Below, one piece after another: positions 17,730-25,806 of a DNA stretch of 30,173 bases. A program made the position numbers and the translations under genes. The notes beneath the pieces were generated by a model. The model made no database searches. It had not been told where the DNA came from and worked only from the letters and a program-made list of their open reading frames with translations. The DNA is from Clostridiales bacterium UBA6386. GTDB lineage: Bacteria; Bacillota; Clostridia; Oscillospirales; Oscillospiraceae. The stretch covers positions 1 to 30,173 of the forward strand of contig DJQM01000034.1 in NCBI GenBank assembly GCA_002437585.1, in the 5' to 3' direction. Every line of letters begins with the position of its first letter. The first letter of the stretch is position 1.

Positions 17730-19856
17730 CTAAAAAATGCTGATTTTGTAGATAACAGGCGGCAGGCCGCCCCAGGTCTGCCGTACCGTTATGCGCAGTG
17801 CGCACAGACGCGGCATTTCCGGAAGATGCACGGTGATGAGCCGTTGGTGCTGGCCGTGAAGATTTGCAAGACGTACCGTTTCGCCGGTTTCCAGTTCTGC
17901 CGTCAGCGTCAGTTCCCGGACAAGCTGCGGCGGCATTCCCGTCCGCACAGCAAACTGATGGCTCTTTTCCCAATGGCTCGCATGGCTGCTCGGCAGCTCC
18001 ATCGCAAGGTCAGGGGCAAGATACAGCCGAACCTCCCGTGCTTCGACCGGTTCATCCCAGCGAAGTTCTGCCCACGGTTCTGCATCCTCCGGTGCAGCGA
18101 TCCATGCGTTCGGCTCGCCCCATGGGCGGTTTTCGCCGGAAAGGAGATGCCTTCCCTCGTAAATTGCCGGTTCGTTGGAATACCACGCGCACGGCTCATA
18201 GAGTGCCGGTGACTCGCTCTGTCCACAGAGGAAGCCTGTCCGGATCCGGTCGCAGATCGCCAGTTCTGCGCCCGGTGCGGGCGCAAATTCCCAGATGCAG
18301 AATGTGCCTTCCTGGGCAATTTCCGCTTCGATTATCTGAGCGCCCTGGCAAAGCTCCCATTTCCGCTGTGTCGTCTGCGTGCCGAGGTTCAAACGGTTCG
18401 GCAGCTTCGCGCTTGCACATCGTGCCAGCAGCGTAACCGGCAGTTCGGCATGGACTGCAACCCGAAGCCTCTGCCCGGGCATGGCCGGAAAGCACAGGAA
18501 GCCGCCTTCCTTCAAAGAGATCCGCCCCGTCGTTTTGCCGGGGTAACCATTATGTACGCTGCTGACGGAAATGGACGCCTGCTTTGCAAGATCTTCCGGA
18601 ACCTCAATCTTCGCGCCTGGGAGGAACATATCGTCCAGTGCCAGCGTCCGGCAGACGGCGGTGATTTCCGCGCCTGTCAGCTCTGCCGGCACTTTTCCGG
18701 CCTTCAGGCACTGCGCGGCAAGCGTTCCTGCCGCCTGCCCGGACAGGGCGCAGGTGTTCATCACGCGGCTGGAAAAAAACACGCTTCGTTCCACGCCAAT
18801 GATGCGCCCGGCAAACAGCAGATTCGGCACCTGCCGGTTATACAGGCACCGCAGAGGAATCTGGTAGACATTCACCGGCGTCTGCACGCAGTTCTCCTCG
18901 CCGGAATCATACATTCCGCCGGACGGATGTGCGTCGACATACCAGCCGCCGTAAAACGCCCCATCCGGGAATGTCCGCTGCGTGAGAATATCATGCTCCG
19001 TCAGGCAGTATTCCGTCTGCATCCGGCGGCTCTCGCGCTTACCGGGAATCGCCCCGATCCAGTCGAGCGTATAGCAGTCGGCATCAAACTTTCCACTGCT
19101 TTTCACATAGTTCCACACGCCGTACACCAGCCGCCGCAGCTCCAGTGCAATATCCTGCGCGTCGGCAATCGTGTCGCGCAGGCCGCCGTATTCGAACCAC
19201 CAGCAGTCACTGCCGCTCATCTTTTCATTGATGATGCGTCCGCCGCAGCCGAGGATCTTCTCAATGTGCGCCATATCATAGGCATAGTCCGGCGCGACAA
19301 AGGGAACCGGATGATCTTCCTTTTTGGTGTAATACAGGATAGAATTGCCGAGCGTTTCGTGCTTTCCGTTTCCAACCGAAAACGGTACGCCGGCTTTCGC
19401 GCCGACGGTTCCGTCGCCGGTTGCGTCAATAAACAGCTCCGCTTCCAGCTCAAGCTGCTGCTCGCTTCCCTGCTGGATGCCATATACGCAGGCAACCGCA
19501 CCGCTTCTGCGCATCGTTATGGAAAAGATCTCCGTGTTCAGAAATATTTCCAGATTCCGTTCTTTCAGTACGGCGTCCAGCAGAACATCGTCCCAGAAAA
19601 TGGGATTTGCATCCGGGTTTCGGTAGAGATTTTCGAGCTTCAGCTCTCCCCAGATGCCCATTTCCTCGCCGTACAGGTTCCCTGCGCCGGTTGCGCCCCG
19701 CGTCCAGACGCGGATTTCGCTGCTGGAGTTTCCACCCAGAACCGGACGATCTGTGACCAGCACCGTCTGAATGCCGTGCCGTGCTGCCGCGATCGCCGCG
19801 CAGACGCCTGCCGAGCCGCCGCCAATCACCGCGAGCTGCTTGTGTATTTTCTGCAT
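17730..19856 (-). CDS. FAD-dependent oxidoreductase with C-terminal beta-rich domains
   Basis: This 708-residue protein belongs to the FAD_oxidored family. The FAD dinucleotide motif GGGSAG is at residues 12-17, followed by GGNSSSEIRVWTRG. A second FAD-contact motif, FIDATGDGTVGAKAG, lies near residue 145, and a late one, SGQAAGTLAAQCL, near 375. The N-terminal 410 residues form the redox domain. The remaining 290 residues look beta-rich; the last part (WAELRWDEPVEAREVRLYL and after) resembles discoidin/F5/8-type sugar-binding sandwiches. No signal peptide is present, so it is cytoplasmic. It is the first gene of the sugar transporter operon and probably acts on the imported compound. The substrate and the C-terminal role are inference. 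Confidence 0.85.
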   Translation of the reverse strand: MQKIHKQLAVIGGGSAGVCAAIAAARHGIQTVLVTDRPVLGGNSSSEIRVWTRGATGAGNLYGEEMGIWGELKLENLYRNPDANPIFWDDVLLDAVLKERNLEIFLNTEIFSITMRRSGAVACVYGIQQGSEQQLELEAELFIDATGDGTVGAKAGVPFSVGNGKHETLGNSILYYTKKEDHPVPFVAPDYAYDMAHIEKILGCGGRIINEKMSGSDCWWFEYGGLRDTIADAQDIALELRRLVYGVWNYVKSSGKFDADCYTLDWIGAIPGKRESRRMQTEYCLTEHDILTQRTFPDGAFYGGWYVDAHPSGGMYDSGEENCVQTPVNVYQIPLRCLYNRQVPNLLFAGRIIGVERSVFFSSRVMNTCALSGQAAGTLAAQCLKAGKVPAELTGAEITAVCRTLALDDMFLPGAKIEVPEDLAKQASISVSSVHNGYPGKTTGRISLKEGGFLCFPAMPGQRLRVAVHAELPVTLLARCASAKLPNRLNLGTQTTQRKWELCQGAQIIEAEIAQEGTFCIWEFAPAPGAELAICDRIRTGFLCGQSESPALYEPCAWYSNEPAIYEGRHLLSGENRPWGEPNAWIAAPEDAEPWAELRWDEPVEAREVRLYLAPDLAMELPSSHASHWEKSHQFAVRTGMPPQLVRELTLTAELETGETVRLANLHGQHQRLITVHLPEMPRLCALRITVRQTWGGLPPVIYKISIF

Positions 19857-19905
19857 GATTTATGCGCTCCCACTCTGGTCTAAATCGTTTGGCTTACTTT
19901 GCTTG

Positions 19906-19952
19906 TTGTGTATGCACAAAAATCCTTCTATGATTTGTACATTTATCACAAA
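19906..19952. promoter_or_regulatory. Two inverted repeats between the oxidoreductase and AraC genes (candidate operators)
   Basis: TTGTG-N4-CACAA (19906-19919) and TTTGT-N9-ACAAA (19934-19952) sit in the divergent intergenic region, 50-100 bases upstream of the FAD gene. Their position suits control sites for the transport operon, by the adjacent AraC protein or another factor. Arms of five bases are short, so chance cannot be excluded. Confidence 0.3.
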
Positions 19953-20062
19953 TTCGTTGCTGGGTCTTCGTGAATTTCTGATTTATGCGCCTATCATAGC
20001 AGGTTTTCTCGTGTTTTGCATTGAATTTTCTGCTTTATTTCTGGACAAATCTGCACTGTACC

Positions 20063-20091
20063 TTGACGCTGTGCTTCTTCTATGCTAAACT
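20063..20091 (+). promoter_or_regulatory. Promoter of the PocR-AraC regulator
   Basis: TTGACG (20063-20068) and TAAACT (20086-20091) are spaced by 17 bases, followed by a GGAGG site at 20112-20116. It faces away from the transport operon. Confidence 0.65.
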
Positions 20092-20121
20092 GCAGATAAA
20101 TCCGAAACGCCGGAGGTGGGT

Positions 20122-21033
20122 ATGGATAACTCCTTTCAAAAAATCAACGCGTACCTGCGCTATCTGACAGAGCGGCACGGTGTTCAGCTCTGCATCAAGG
20201 ACTTCTGCGGCTTTGTCGCCATAAACAAGCAGCTGGATGAAGCACTCCGTCCTTTTCTTGCCCACACGAATCCATTCTGCATGTATATGAAATCCGACCA
20301 GGCCCATTATCGGATCTGCCTGAGCATGATCCGAAGGATATACCACAAATGTGAGCGCGGCAGACACACCTATTTTGGAATGTGTCATGCCGGTCTCGGA
20401 GAATATGTGATCCCGATCTTTGACGGGGACACATTGATCGGCTCCATCAACGCAGGCTTTTTTCAGAACCGGGAGTCCAGGACGCTCCGCCGCATCTGCC
20501 GTGCCTGCACGCAAAAGCCGCCGCTGGATGCAGATCTGGCGCAGCGGCTTTACCAGCAATCCATTCACACGCCGAATGTGGATGTGGATCATATGCTTTC
20601 CGCCCTGGAGCTGCTGTCGGAATATCTCGGCCAGATTTATCATCTGCTGCGCAGTACACAACCGCATTCCGATACGGTCGGTCGCTATCACGATTCCAGT
20701 GAAGACACGATTCTTGCGCACGCCCTGGAGTATATTCGTGTCAATTATAAGAATCGCATTACCGTCGCGGAGCTTTCCGAATTCTGCCATTGCAGCAATT
20801 CCTACCTTAGCCGCATTTTCAAGCGGCGTATCGGCGTTAACATCAATGTCTACGTCAATAAGGTGCGCATGGAGCTTGCGAAAAATCCGCTTTGTCTTTC
20901 CAACGAGAGTATCGCCGGGATCGCCGCGTCCGTGGGCTTTGACGATCCGAATTACTTTTCCCGCGTATTCACGCAGATCATCGGCATCTCGCCGACCGAG
21001 TTCCGCAAGAGGTTCCATCAGGATAATCCCTGA
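20122..21033 (+). CDS. AraC-family regulator with PocR sensory domain
   Basis: This is a likely activator of the divergent sugar transport operon. The first 165 residues match the PocR ligand-binding domain: CIKDFCGFVAINKQLDEALRPF, then a Cys-rich stretch with C, C and H positions around CLSMIRRIYHKC and YFGMCHAGLGEYVIPI. Residues 200-300 hold the two AraC helix-turn-helix units: ITVAELSEFCHCSNSYLSRIF and IAGIAASVGFDDPNYFSRVF, ending with the typical GISPTEFRK. A GTG at 20116 overlaps the GGAGG site, so ATG 20122 is the better start (303 residues). PocR domains often sense small diols or sugar derivatives, but the effector here is unknown. Confidence 0.9.
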   Translation: MDNSFQKINAYLRYLTERHGVQLCIKDFCGFVAINKQLDEALRPFLAHTNPFCMYMKSDQAHYRICLSMIRRIYHKCERGRHTYFGMCHAGLGEYVIPIFDGDTLIGSINAGFFQNRESRTLRRICRACTQKPPLDADLAQRLYQQSIHTPNVDVDHMLSALELLSEYLGQIYHLLRSTQPHSDTVGRYHDSSEDTILAHALEYIRVNYKNRITVAELSEFCHCSNSYLSRIFKRRIGVNINVYVNKVRMELAKNPLCLSNESIAGIAASVGFDDPNYFSRVFTQIIGISPTEFRKRFHQDNP

Positions 21034-21259
21034 TTTTTCTGCATCAGCGACCGCTGCGGAAATCGGTCGCATCGAACGAGCACGGTGCAAAGCTTCTTAA
21101 GGCAGTTTCCGGCTTCAGGCAGACAACTCATGCCCACCTGCGGTATAATGCCTATGGATTATTCCGCGGTTATCTGCTATACTGAACAAAAAGACGCGAA
21201 GCGGCAAAGTTTAGGTCTTTTCGGCCCGTTTCCGGCGAAGCGCAGAATGGAGTGTTCAA
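21034..21259 (+). promoter_or_regulatory. Spacer before the SNF2 gene with a possible promoter
   Basis: No gene is seen in these 226 bases. A 7-bp inverted repeat (21047-21053 with 21064-21070) follows the AraC gene without a T-run. A perfect TATAAT at 21144-21149 and a TATACT near 21178 are -10 candidates for the SNF2 gene, but neither has a good -35 partner. Confidence 0.35.
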
Positions 21260-24200
21260 ATGGATCTGAATCAGGTAAAAGCATTGTTTTCCCCCACCGA
21301 TTATGAGCGCGGGATGGAATACTACCGGCAGGGTCGGGTCACGGATATGCGGTGTTCGAAAACCGATACGGAATTGAACGTCAGCTGCACCGTCCGCGGC
21401 AGCAAGCGTTATGCGGTGCGGTTTAGCAAAAGAAAGGACAGCCGCGTGCGCGTCAGCTGCTCCTGCCCGCGCTTCGCCGACGTTGGCCGCTGCAAGCACC
21501 TTGCCGCCGCCATGATCGCCTTCCTCAGCGAGCCGCCGCGCACATGTGTGCCCGGTAGCGACCAGTATGCGCGGCGGATGCTCCAGCGCTATCTGCAAAT
21601 TTCGCAGGAATCGGCCGCCCCTTCCCAGCAGCCCATCCGCCTGTGTGCGGTGCTGTGCGACGGATATGGAAGTGAATATCCCTCCTTTTCCTTTCGCGTC
21701 GGGTATGACCGGCTGTACAGCGTGCAGAATATCCGGAATTTTCTGGACAATGTGGATCAGCACCGGACAGTCGTCTACGGAAAAGGGCTGACTCTGACAC
21801 ATGACCTTGCGCTGTTTGAGCCGAAGGCACAGGCGATGATCCGGCTTTTGATGAACGAATACGGCAGGTATCGCTCACTCAGTTCTTACTATATGGGCTA
21901 TGAGCCTCCGGATCATCGGAAAAACGAGATCACGCTGACCGGCGATTCCTTTGACCGTTGGTTCGATCTTTTATCCGACGCACCGGTAGATTATGCAGGC
22001 TCCCACTCGCTCACGCTCATGCAAAAAGACCCCCAGGTTCGTCTTCTGATCGCGGAAGAAGACGGCGGCGCGCGGCTGACGGTTCAGACACCCTGCCCCT
22101 ACCGCTTTTTCGGCAGCTATCGGAGCTTGTACGCGCTGGGCGGCGGGGTGCTTTTACGCTGCTCAGGTGAGTTTCGGGAAAAGATCTACCCGCTGCTCGA
22201 ATCCAGACAGCAGACCATGTTTCTGGCAAAGAAGGATCTTCCGACCTTCTGCGGCTGCGTGCTGCCGGCACTCGGCGAACAGGTCGAGGTCGAAGATCCG
22301 CAGAAGCTTTTTCAAAGCTACATCCCCGACCCCTGCACGGTCTGCTTCTATTTTGATATGGAGCAGGACACGCTGCTTGTCAAGCCGGTCTTCCGGTACG
22401 ACACGCATTCGATCGCGTTTGACGATCCCTCCGAGTTCGACGGCGTACGGCGAAATAAAAAAGAAGAAGGTGCCGCTTTGCTGTTCGTCCGTCGCTTTTT
22501 TCAGCAGCAGGATCGGCAGTTTGTCTTGCAGGGCGAGGACGCGGCGTATGACTTTCTCACGGGTGCCATCGACGCTTTTCGCCGCAGAGGCGAGGTCTAT
22601 TTCAGCGACCGCCTGAACCGCAAACGTCTCCAGCCCGCACCGGCCAGCATCGGTCTTTCCGTTTCCGATGGGCTTCTGACGTTGACGCTGGACACCGGCG
22701 GCTATCCGCCTGAGGAGCTTTCGGGGCTCTACCGGAGTATGCTGCTGCGCAGAAAATATCACCGTCTTCCGGACGGCCGGTATCTGGAGCTGGACGGCTC
22801 GTCGTGTGAAAAGCTGGCGGAAATGGCGCAGATGCTCCAGCTCTCCGGTCGGGAGCTTTCCCGCGGAAAAGCGACGCTTCCGGCCTATCGTGGGCTGTAT
22901 CTTGACGAGCTGCTGTCGGGAACCGACGGCATCCGGGTCAGCCGCGACAGCCAGCTGCGCGGCATGATCCGCAATTTCAAGACGCTCTCCGAGAGCGACT
23001 ACGCCTTGCCGTCGGAGCTGCACGCACAGCTCCGGCCGTATCAGCAGACTGGCTATCAGTGGCTTAAAACGCTGGAGAGCTACGGCTTCGGCGGCATTCT
23101 CGCGGACGAAATGGGACTTGGCAAAACGCTTCAGATAATCGCGTTTTTATCGTCCGTTCCCCGGAAAACCGCCGGTGCGCCGAGTCTTGTCGTCTGCCCG
23201 GCGTCTTTGATCTACAACTGGGGCGACGAGCTGCAAAAATTCGCCCCGCACTTGCGCTATCAGCTGATTTTGGGAAATGCCGCCCAGCGCGAGCGTCTGC
23301 GCGCGGAAGCGGCGACATATGACGTATGGGTCAGCTCCTATGAACTCATCCGGCAGGACATCGAAGCATATACGATGCTGCAATTTTACTGCTGTGTACT
23401 CGATGAGGCTCAGCATATCAAAAACGCCTCGACGCTCGCGTCCAAGGCCGTCAAGCGTCTATCGTGCCGGCAGCGGTTCGTGCTGACCGGGACGCCCATT
23501 GAAAACCGGCTCAGCGAACTCTGGAACCTGTTTGATTTCCTCATGCCGGGGTATCTCTACACCAATCACGCTTTCCGCGAAAAGCTGGAAAAGCCGATCC
23601 TCAAGTCCAAGGACCCGGGCGCCGAATCTCATCTGCGGCGGCTGGTGCAGCCGTTTATACTGCGGCGGCTGAAAAAGGATGTACTCAAAGAGCTTCCGCC
23701 CAAGGAAGAATATGTCCGGAAAATCTCTCTGTCTGAGGAGGAGCAGAAGCTCTATTACGCCTGTGTGCAGGCCGCCGTTGCGGATCTCGGCGATGGGCAG
23801 GGCAAGCTGCAAATTCTTGCCGCGCTGACCCGGCTGCGGCAGGTGTGCTGCGATCCGGGACTCTGCTTTGAAAATTACGACGGCCCTGCGAGCAAGCTGG
23901 ACGCCTGCGTGGAATTGTGCGAAGCGATGGTGGAAAACGGCCACCAGATCCTGCTGTTTTCGCAGTTCACCTCCATGCTCGACCGGCTGCGTGCGCGGCT
24001 GGATGCGCTGCATATTTCGAGCTTCACCCTTCAGGGCTCGACGTCCAAGGAAAAGCGCGCTTCCATGGTCAAGGCCTTCAACGCAGGCGAAGCTTCGGTC
24101 TTTCTCATCTCCCTGAAAGCAGGCGGCACGGGTCTGAATCTGACGGCGGCGGATATCGTGATCCACTTTGACCCCTGGTGGAACCAGGCGGCGCAGGATC

Positions 24201-24400
24201 AGGCGACGGATCGCGCCCACCGCATCGGCCAGCAGGCGCATGTGCAGGTCTATAAGTTGATCGCGAAGGACACCATCGAGGAAAAAATTCTGGAGCTTCA
24301 GGAAAGGAAGGCCGCATTATTGGACACAATATCCGGCTGCGAGGAGACCAGAATCCTGAATATGTCTTCCGAAGAACTGCTTTCGCTGCTGAAAAGCTGA
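21260..24400 (+). CDS. SNF2-family DEAD/H helicase with SWIM zinc finger
   Basis: This 1046-residue ATP-driven DNA translocase has a SWIM zinc finger near residues 68-84 (CSCPRFADVGRCKHL, pattern C-x-C-xn-C-x-H) and a long SNF2-associated region to about residue 570. The helicase N-lobe has LRPYQQTGYQWL, Walker A DEMGLGKTLQ near 615-624 and Walker B DEAQH near 714-718. The C-lobe includes TSKEKRASMV, LKAGGTGLNLT and the arginine-finger motif DQATDRAHRIGQ near 975-986. A GGAG site sits seven bases before the ATG. It stands alone between the sugar locus and the TetR modules. It probably acts on nucleoprotein or transcription complexes; the exact role in bacteria is unsettled. It lacks the nuclease and methylase partners of known defence islands. 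Confidence 0.95.
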   Translation: MDLNQVKALFSPTDYERGMEYYRQGRVTDMRCSKTDTELNVSCTVRGSKRYAVRFSKRKDSRVRVSCSCPRFADVGRCKHLAAAMIAFLSEPPRTCVPGSDQYARRMLQRYLQISQESAAPSQQPIRLCAVLCDGYGSEYPSFSFRVGYDRLYSVQNIRNFLDNVDQHRTVVYGKGLTLTHDLALFEPKAQAMIRLLMNEYGRYRSLSSYYMGYEPPDHRKNEITLTGDSFDRWFDLLSDAPVDYAGSHSLTLMQKDPQVRLLIAEEDGGARLTVQTPCPYRFFGSYRSLYALGGGVLLRCSGEFREKIYPLLESRQQTMFLAKKDLPTFCGCVLPALGEQVEVEDPQKLFQSYIPDPCTVCFYFDMEQDTLLVKPVFRYDTHSIAFDDPSEFDGVRRNKKEEGAALLFVRRFFQQQDRQFVLQGEDAAYDFLTGAIDAFRRRGEVYFSDRLNRKRLQPAPASIGLSVSDGLLTLTLDTGGYPPEELSGLYRSMLLRRKYHRLPDGRYLELDGSSCEKLAEMAQMLQLSGRELSRGKATLPAYRGLYLDELLSGTDGIRVSRDSQLRGMIRNFKTLSESDYALPSELHAQLRPYQQTGYQWLKTLESYGFGGILADEMGLGKTLQIIAFLSSVPRKTAGAPSLVVCPASLIYNWGDELQKFAPHLRYQLILGNAAQRERLRAEAATYDVWVSSYELIRQDIEAYTMLQFYCCVLDEAQHIKNASTLASKAVKRLSCRQRFVLTGTPIENRLSELWNLFDFLMPGYLYTNHAFREKLEKPILKSKDPGAESHLRRLVQPFILRRLKKDVLKELPPKEEYVRKISLSEEEQKLYYACVQAAVADLGDGQGKLQILAALTRLRQVCCDPGLCFENYDGPASKLDACVELCEAMVENGHQILLFSQFTSMLDRLRARLDALHISSFTLQGSTSKEKRASMVKAFNAGEASVFLISLKAGGTGLNLTAADIVIHFDPWWNQAAQDQATDRAHRIGQQAHVQVYKLIAKDTIEEKILELQERKAALLDTISGCEETRILNMSSEELLSLLKS

Positions 24401-24444
24401 CATCTGATTCCAGCGGTGCAGATTTCGTCCGCCGATTTTCTCTG

Positions 24445-24469
24445 AAAATCCGAAAAACGCGGATTTTTT
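24445..24469. terminator. Terminator between the SNF2 gene and module A
   Basis: An 8-bp perfect stem (24445-24452 with 24460-24467) has T residues to 24469 on the plus strand. It is 45 bases beyond the SNF2 stop and about 95 bases beyond the end of the convergent CatA/DUF6434 gene, so it probably serves both. Confidence 0.65.
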
Positions 24470-24599
24470 CTGTGCAATCAGATTGTCCCCGGCATCCATA
24501 CGACGCTGCATGTTCTCCAGACCCTTCCCAATCCAGACAATACTCATGCTGCTGCGAGTACGGTTATTTCTTTCCAATAAGCTTGCCTCCTGTTGTTTT

Positions 24600-24620
24600 C
24601 GTTTTCCAATTTAGCTTTTT
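24600..24620 (+). repeat. Inverted repeat, left arm (21 bp)
   Basis: These bases, starting CGTTTTCCAATTTAGC, are the exact reverse complement of 24857-24877. The two arms enclose the 236-bp DUF6434-coding segment and fall at its ends (YKKLNWK at this arm). A degenerate third copy in the same orientation, TTTCCAATAAGCTT, is at 24571-24584. Confidence 0.85.
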
Positions 24621-24856
24621 GTAATTCCAGCAAACGATTGCATCGCGCAGGCTTTTGCCGGGATTGTCCGCGAAAAAGTCACGGATGTAGGTATTGTACT
24701 CAAACTGCCCGCCGATCTCCGGCTTGTGCCGCTTCTTTTCCTCTAAGAGCCGATCATACGCCAGAATTGCGTCCCCATAGGTCTTTTCGGCGTTTGCTTT
24801 CAGCCATTTCTGAAACAGGACATGGAAAGAAAACCTTTTCCCGATTTTCTCACGGA

Positions 24857-24877
24857 AAAAAGCTAAATTGGAAAACG
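24857..24877 (-). repeat. Inverted repeat, right arm (21 bp)
   Basis: This is the exact reverse complement of 24600-24620. On the minus strand it encodes FSNLAFF at the switch point from CatA-like to DUF6434 sequence. Confidence 0.85.
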
Positions 24878-25176
24878 GCACATCGCAGGAGCTGACCTCG
24901 CCGGTTTTGTTTTTTACGATGGTGTTCACCGCGATGCTGTCATATTGCAGCAGCTCACGCCCCACCGGGAGCGTATAAAACGCCTTGACCTCACTCGCCG
25001 CCCTGCCGATGCACCAGCAGAGAAGCATATTGAATTTCAGCCCGCGCTTGCGGCTGAACCGAACCAGCGGCGTAACATCCAGGGTCTTGAAGAACGTCAC
25101 CAGGGATTGGGCGCGTTCATCCAAAGTCCAAACGCCGCCGCGCGGGCGGTCGTTTTCGGGTCGATCACAGTCGGTT

Positions 25177-25806
25177 TCATTCTGCACGCTCCAATGCTTC
25201 CAGGCTGCCCGACTGAATGGCGGGAATGCAGCGTTTGATTCTTTCTTCGTCCCAATCCCACCAGCGCAGTGCTTCCAGCTTTCCGATGGTTTCCTCGTCA
25301 AACCGTCTGCGAATGGGCTTTGCCGGAACGCCGCCTACGATCGTATAGGGCGGCACATCCTTCGTCACCACGGCTCGGGTACCGATAATCGCGCCGTTTC
25401 CGATCCTGACACCCGGCATGATGACCGCCTCATAGCCGATCCACACATCGTTGCCGATTACGGTGTCGCCTTTGTTGTCCCAGGCATCGCAGATGTCTTT
25501 TACGTCCAGATCCCATTCGTCAAAGAAAATGTGGAAGGTATAGGTCGAAAGAGACTGGAGTGAATGGCTTCCGCTGGTGAACAGGAATTTCGCGCCGCAG
25601 GCAATCGAACAGAATTTCCCGATGATCAGGCGGTCGCCGTTGACCGGATAATGATAGAGCACATTGTTCTTTTCAAAATCACGGGGATCGTGGTCGAAAT
25701 CGTTGTAGATCGTGTAATCGCCCACCTCGATATTCTGGCCGGTGATCACGTCCTTCAGGTAGACCGTCTGCGGATCATGGGGACGGGGATAACACTTATT
25801 TCTCAT
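25177..25806 (-). CDS. CatB/Vat-family xenobiotic O-acetyltransferase
   Basis: This acetyl-CoA-dependent O-acetyltransferase has the left-handed beta-helix (hexapeptide) fold and is related to type B chloramphenicol and streptogramin A acetyltransferases. At 209 residues it matches the family length. Diagnostic parts are VLYHYPVNGDRLIIGKFCSI, the active-site His in TSGSHSL near residue 80, GDTVIGNDVWIGYEAVIMPG, and the C-terminal RFDEETIGKLEALRWWDWDEE. Hexapeptide repeats such as IGNGAIIGTRAVV are clear. Its start overlaps the stop of the small membrane protein and its stop overlaps the CatA-like start (both ATGA), so it is translated within module A. The drug or metabolite acetylated is unknown; resistance should not be assumed. 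Confidence 0.9.
   Translation of the reverse strand: MRNKCYPRPHDPQTVYLKDVITGQNIEVGDYTIYNDFDHDPRDFEKNNVLYHYPVNGDRLIIGKFCSIACGAKFLFTSGSHSLQSLSTYTFHIFFDEWDLDVKDICDAWDNKGDTVIGNDVWIGYEAVIMPGVRIGNGAIIGTRAVVTKDVPPYTIVGGVPAKPIRRRFDEETIGKLEALRWWDWDEERIKRCIPAIQSGSLEALERAE

Larger units (their letters stand above)
24564..25180 (-). pseudogene. Frameshifted CatA-like acetyltransferase fused to a DUF6434 domain
   Basis: The gene should start at ATG 25180, whose first bases form an ATGA overlap with the stop of the CatB-like gene. It encodes MKPTVIDPKTTARAAAFGLW and on to NPW, then meets TGA at 25097-25099. The CatA-like family sequence resumes in the next frame as VTFFKTLDVTPLVRFSRKRG and continues to QYDSIAVNTIVKNKTGEVSS CDVPFS. 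One extra G in the TGGTG at 25098-25102 would restore the frame, so a one-base loss is likely. After CDVPFS the protein changes into a DUF6434-type segment (FFREKIGKRF, FQKWLKANAEKTYGDAI, QFEYNTYIRDFFADN, CWNYKK). The CAT C-terminal half with the catalytic His motif is missing. The DUF6434 segment is bounded by perfect 21-bp inverted repeats. Acetyltransferase activity is very unlikely. Confidence 0.75.

Noticed and set aside
18450..19883. Plus-strand open frame of 477 codons opposite the FAD oxidoreductase
   Set aside because: Antisense to a clear FAD_oxidored gene, with no domain seen.
20080..21090. Minus-strand frame of 336 codons opposite the AraC regulator
   Set aside because: The plus strand encodes clear PocR and AraC domains with a promoter and ribosome binding site; the opposite frame has no family features.
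24317..24577. Minus-strand frame of 86 codons after the CatA/DUF6434 gene
   Set aside because: It starts at TTG without a good site, runs through a terminator hairpin and into the SNF2 gene antisense; no homology recognised.
24593..24895. Plus-strand frame spanning the inverted repeats, tested as an alternative product of segment inversion
   Set aside because: Inverting the segment would join CatA-like sequence to this frame, but it does not resemble a CAT C-terminus, so a functional invertible switch is not supported.
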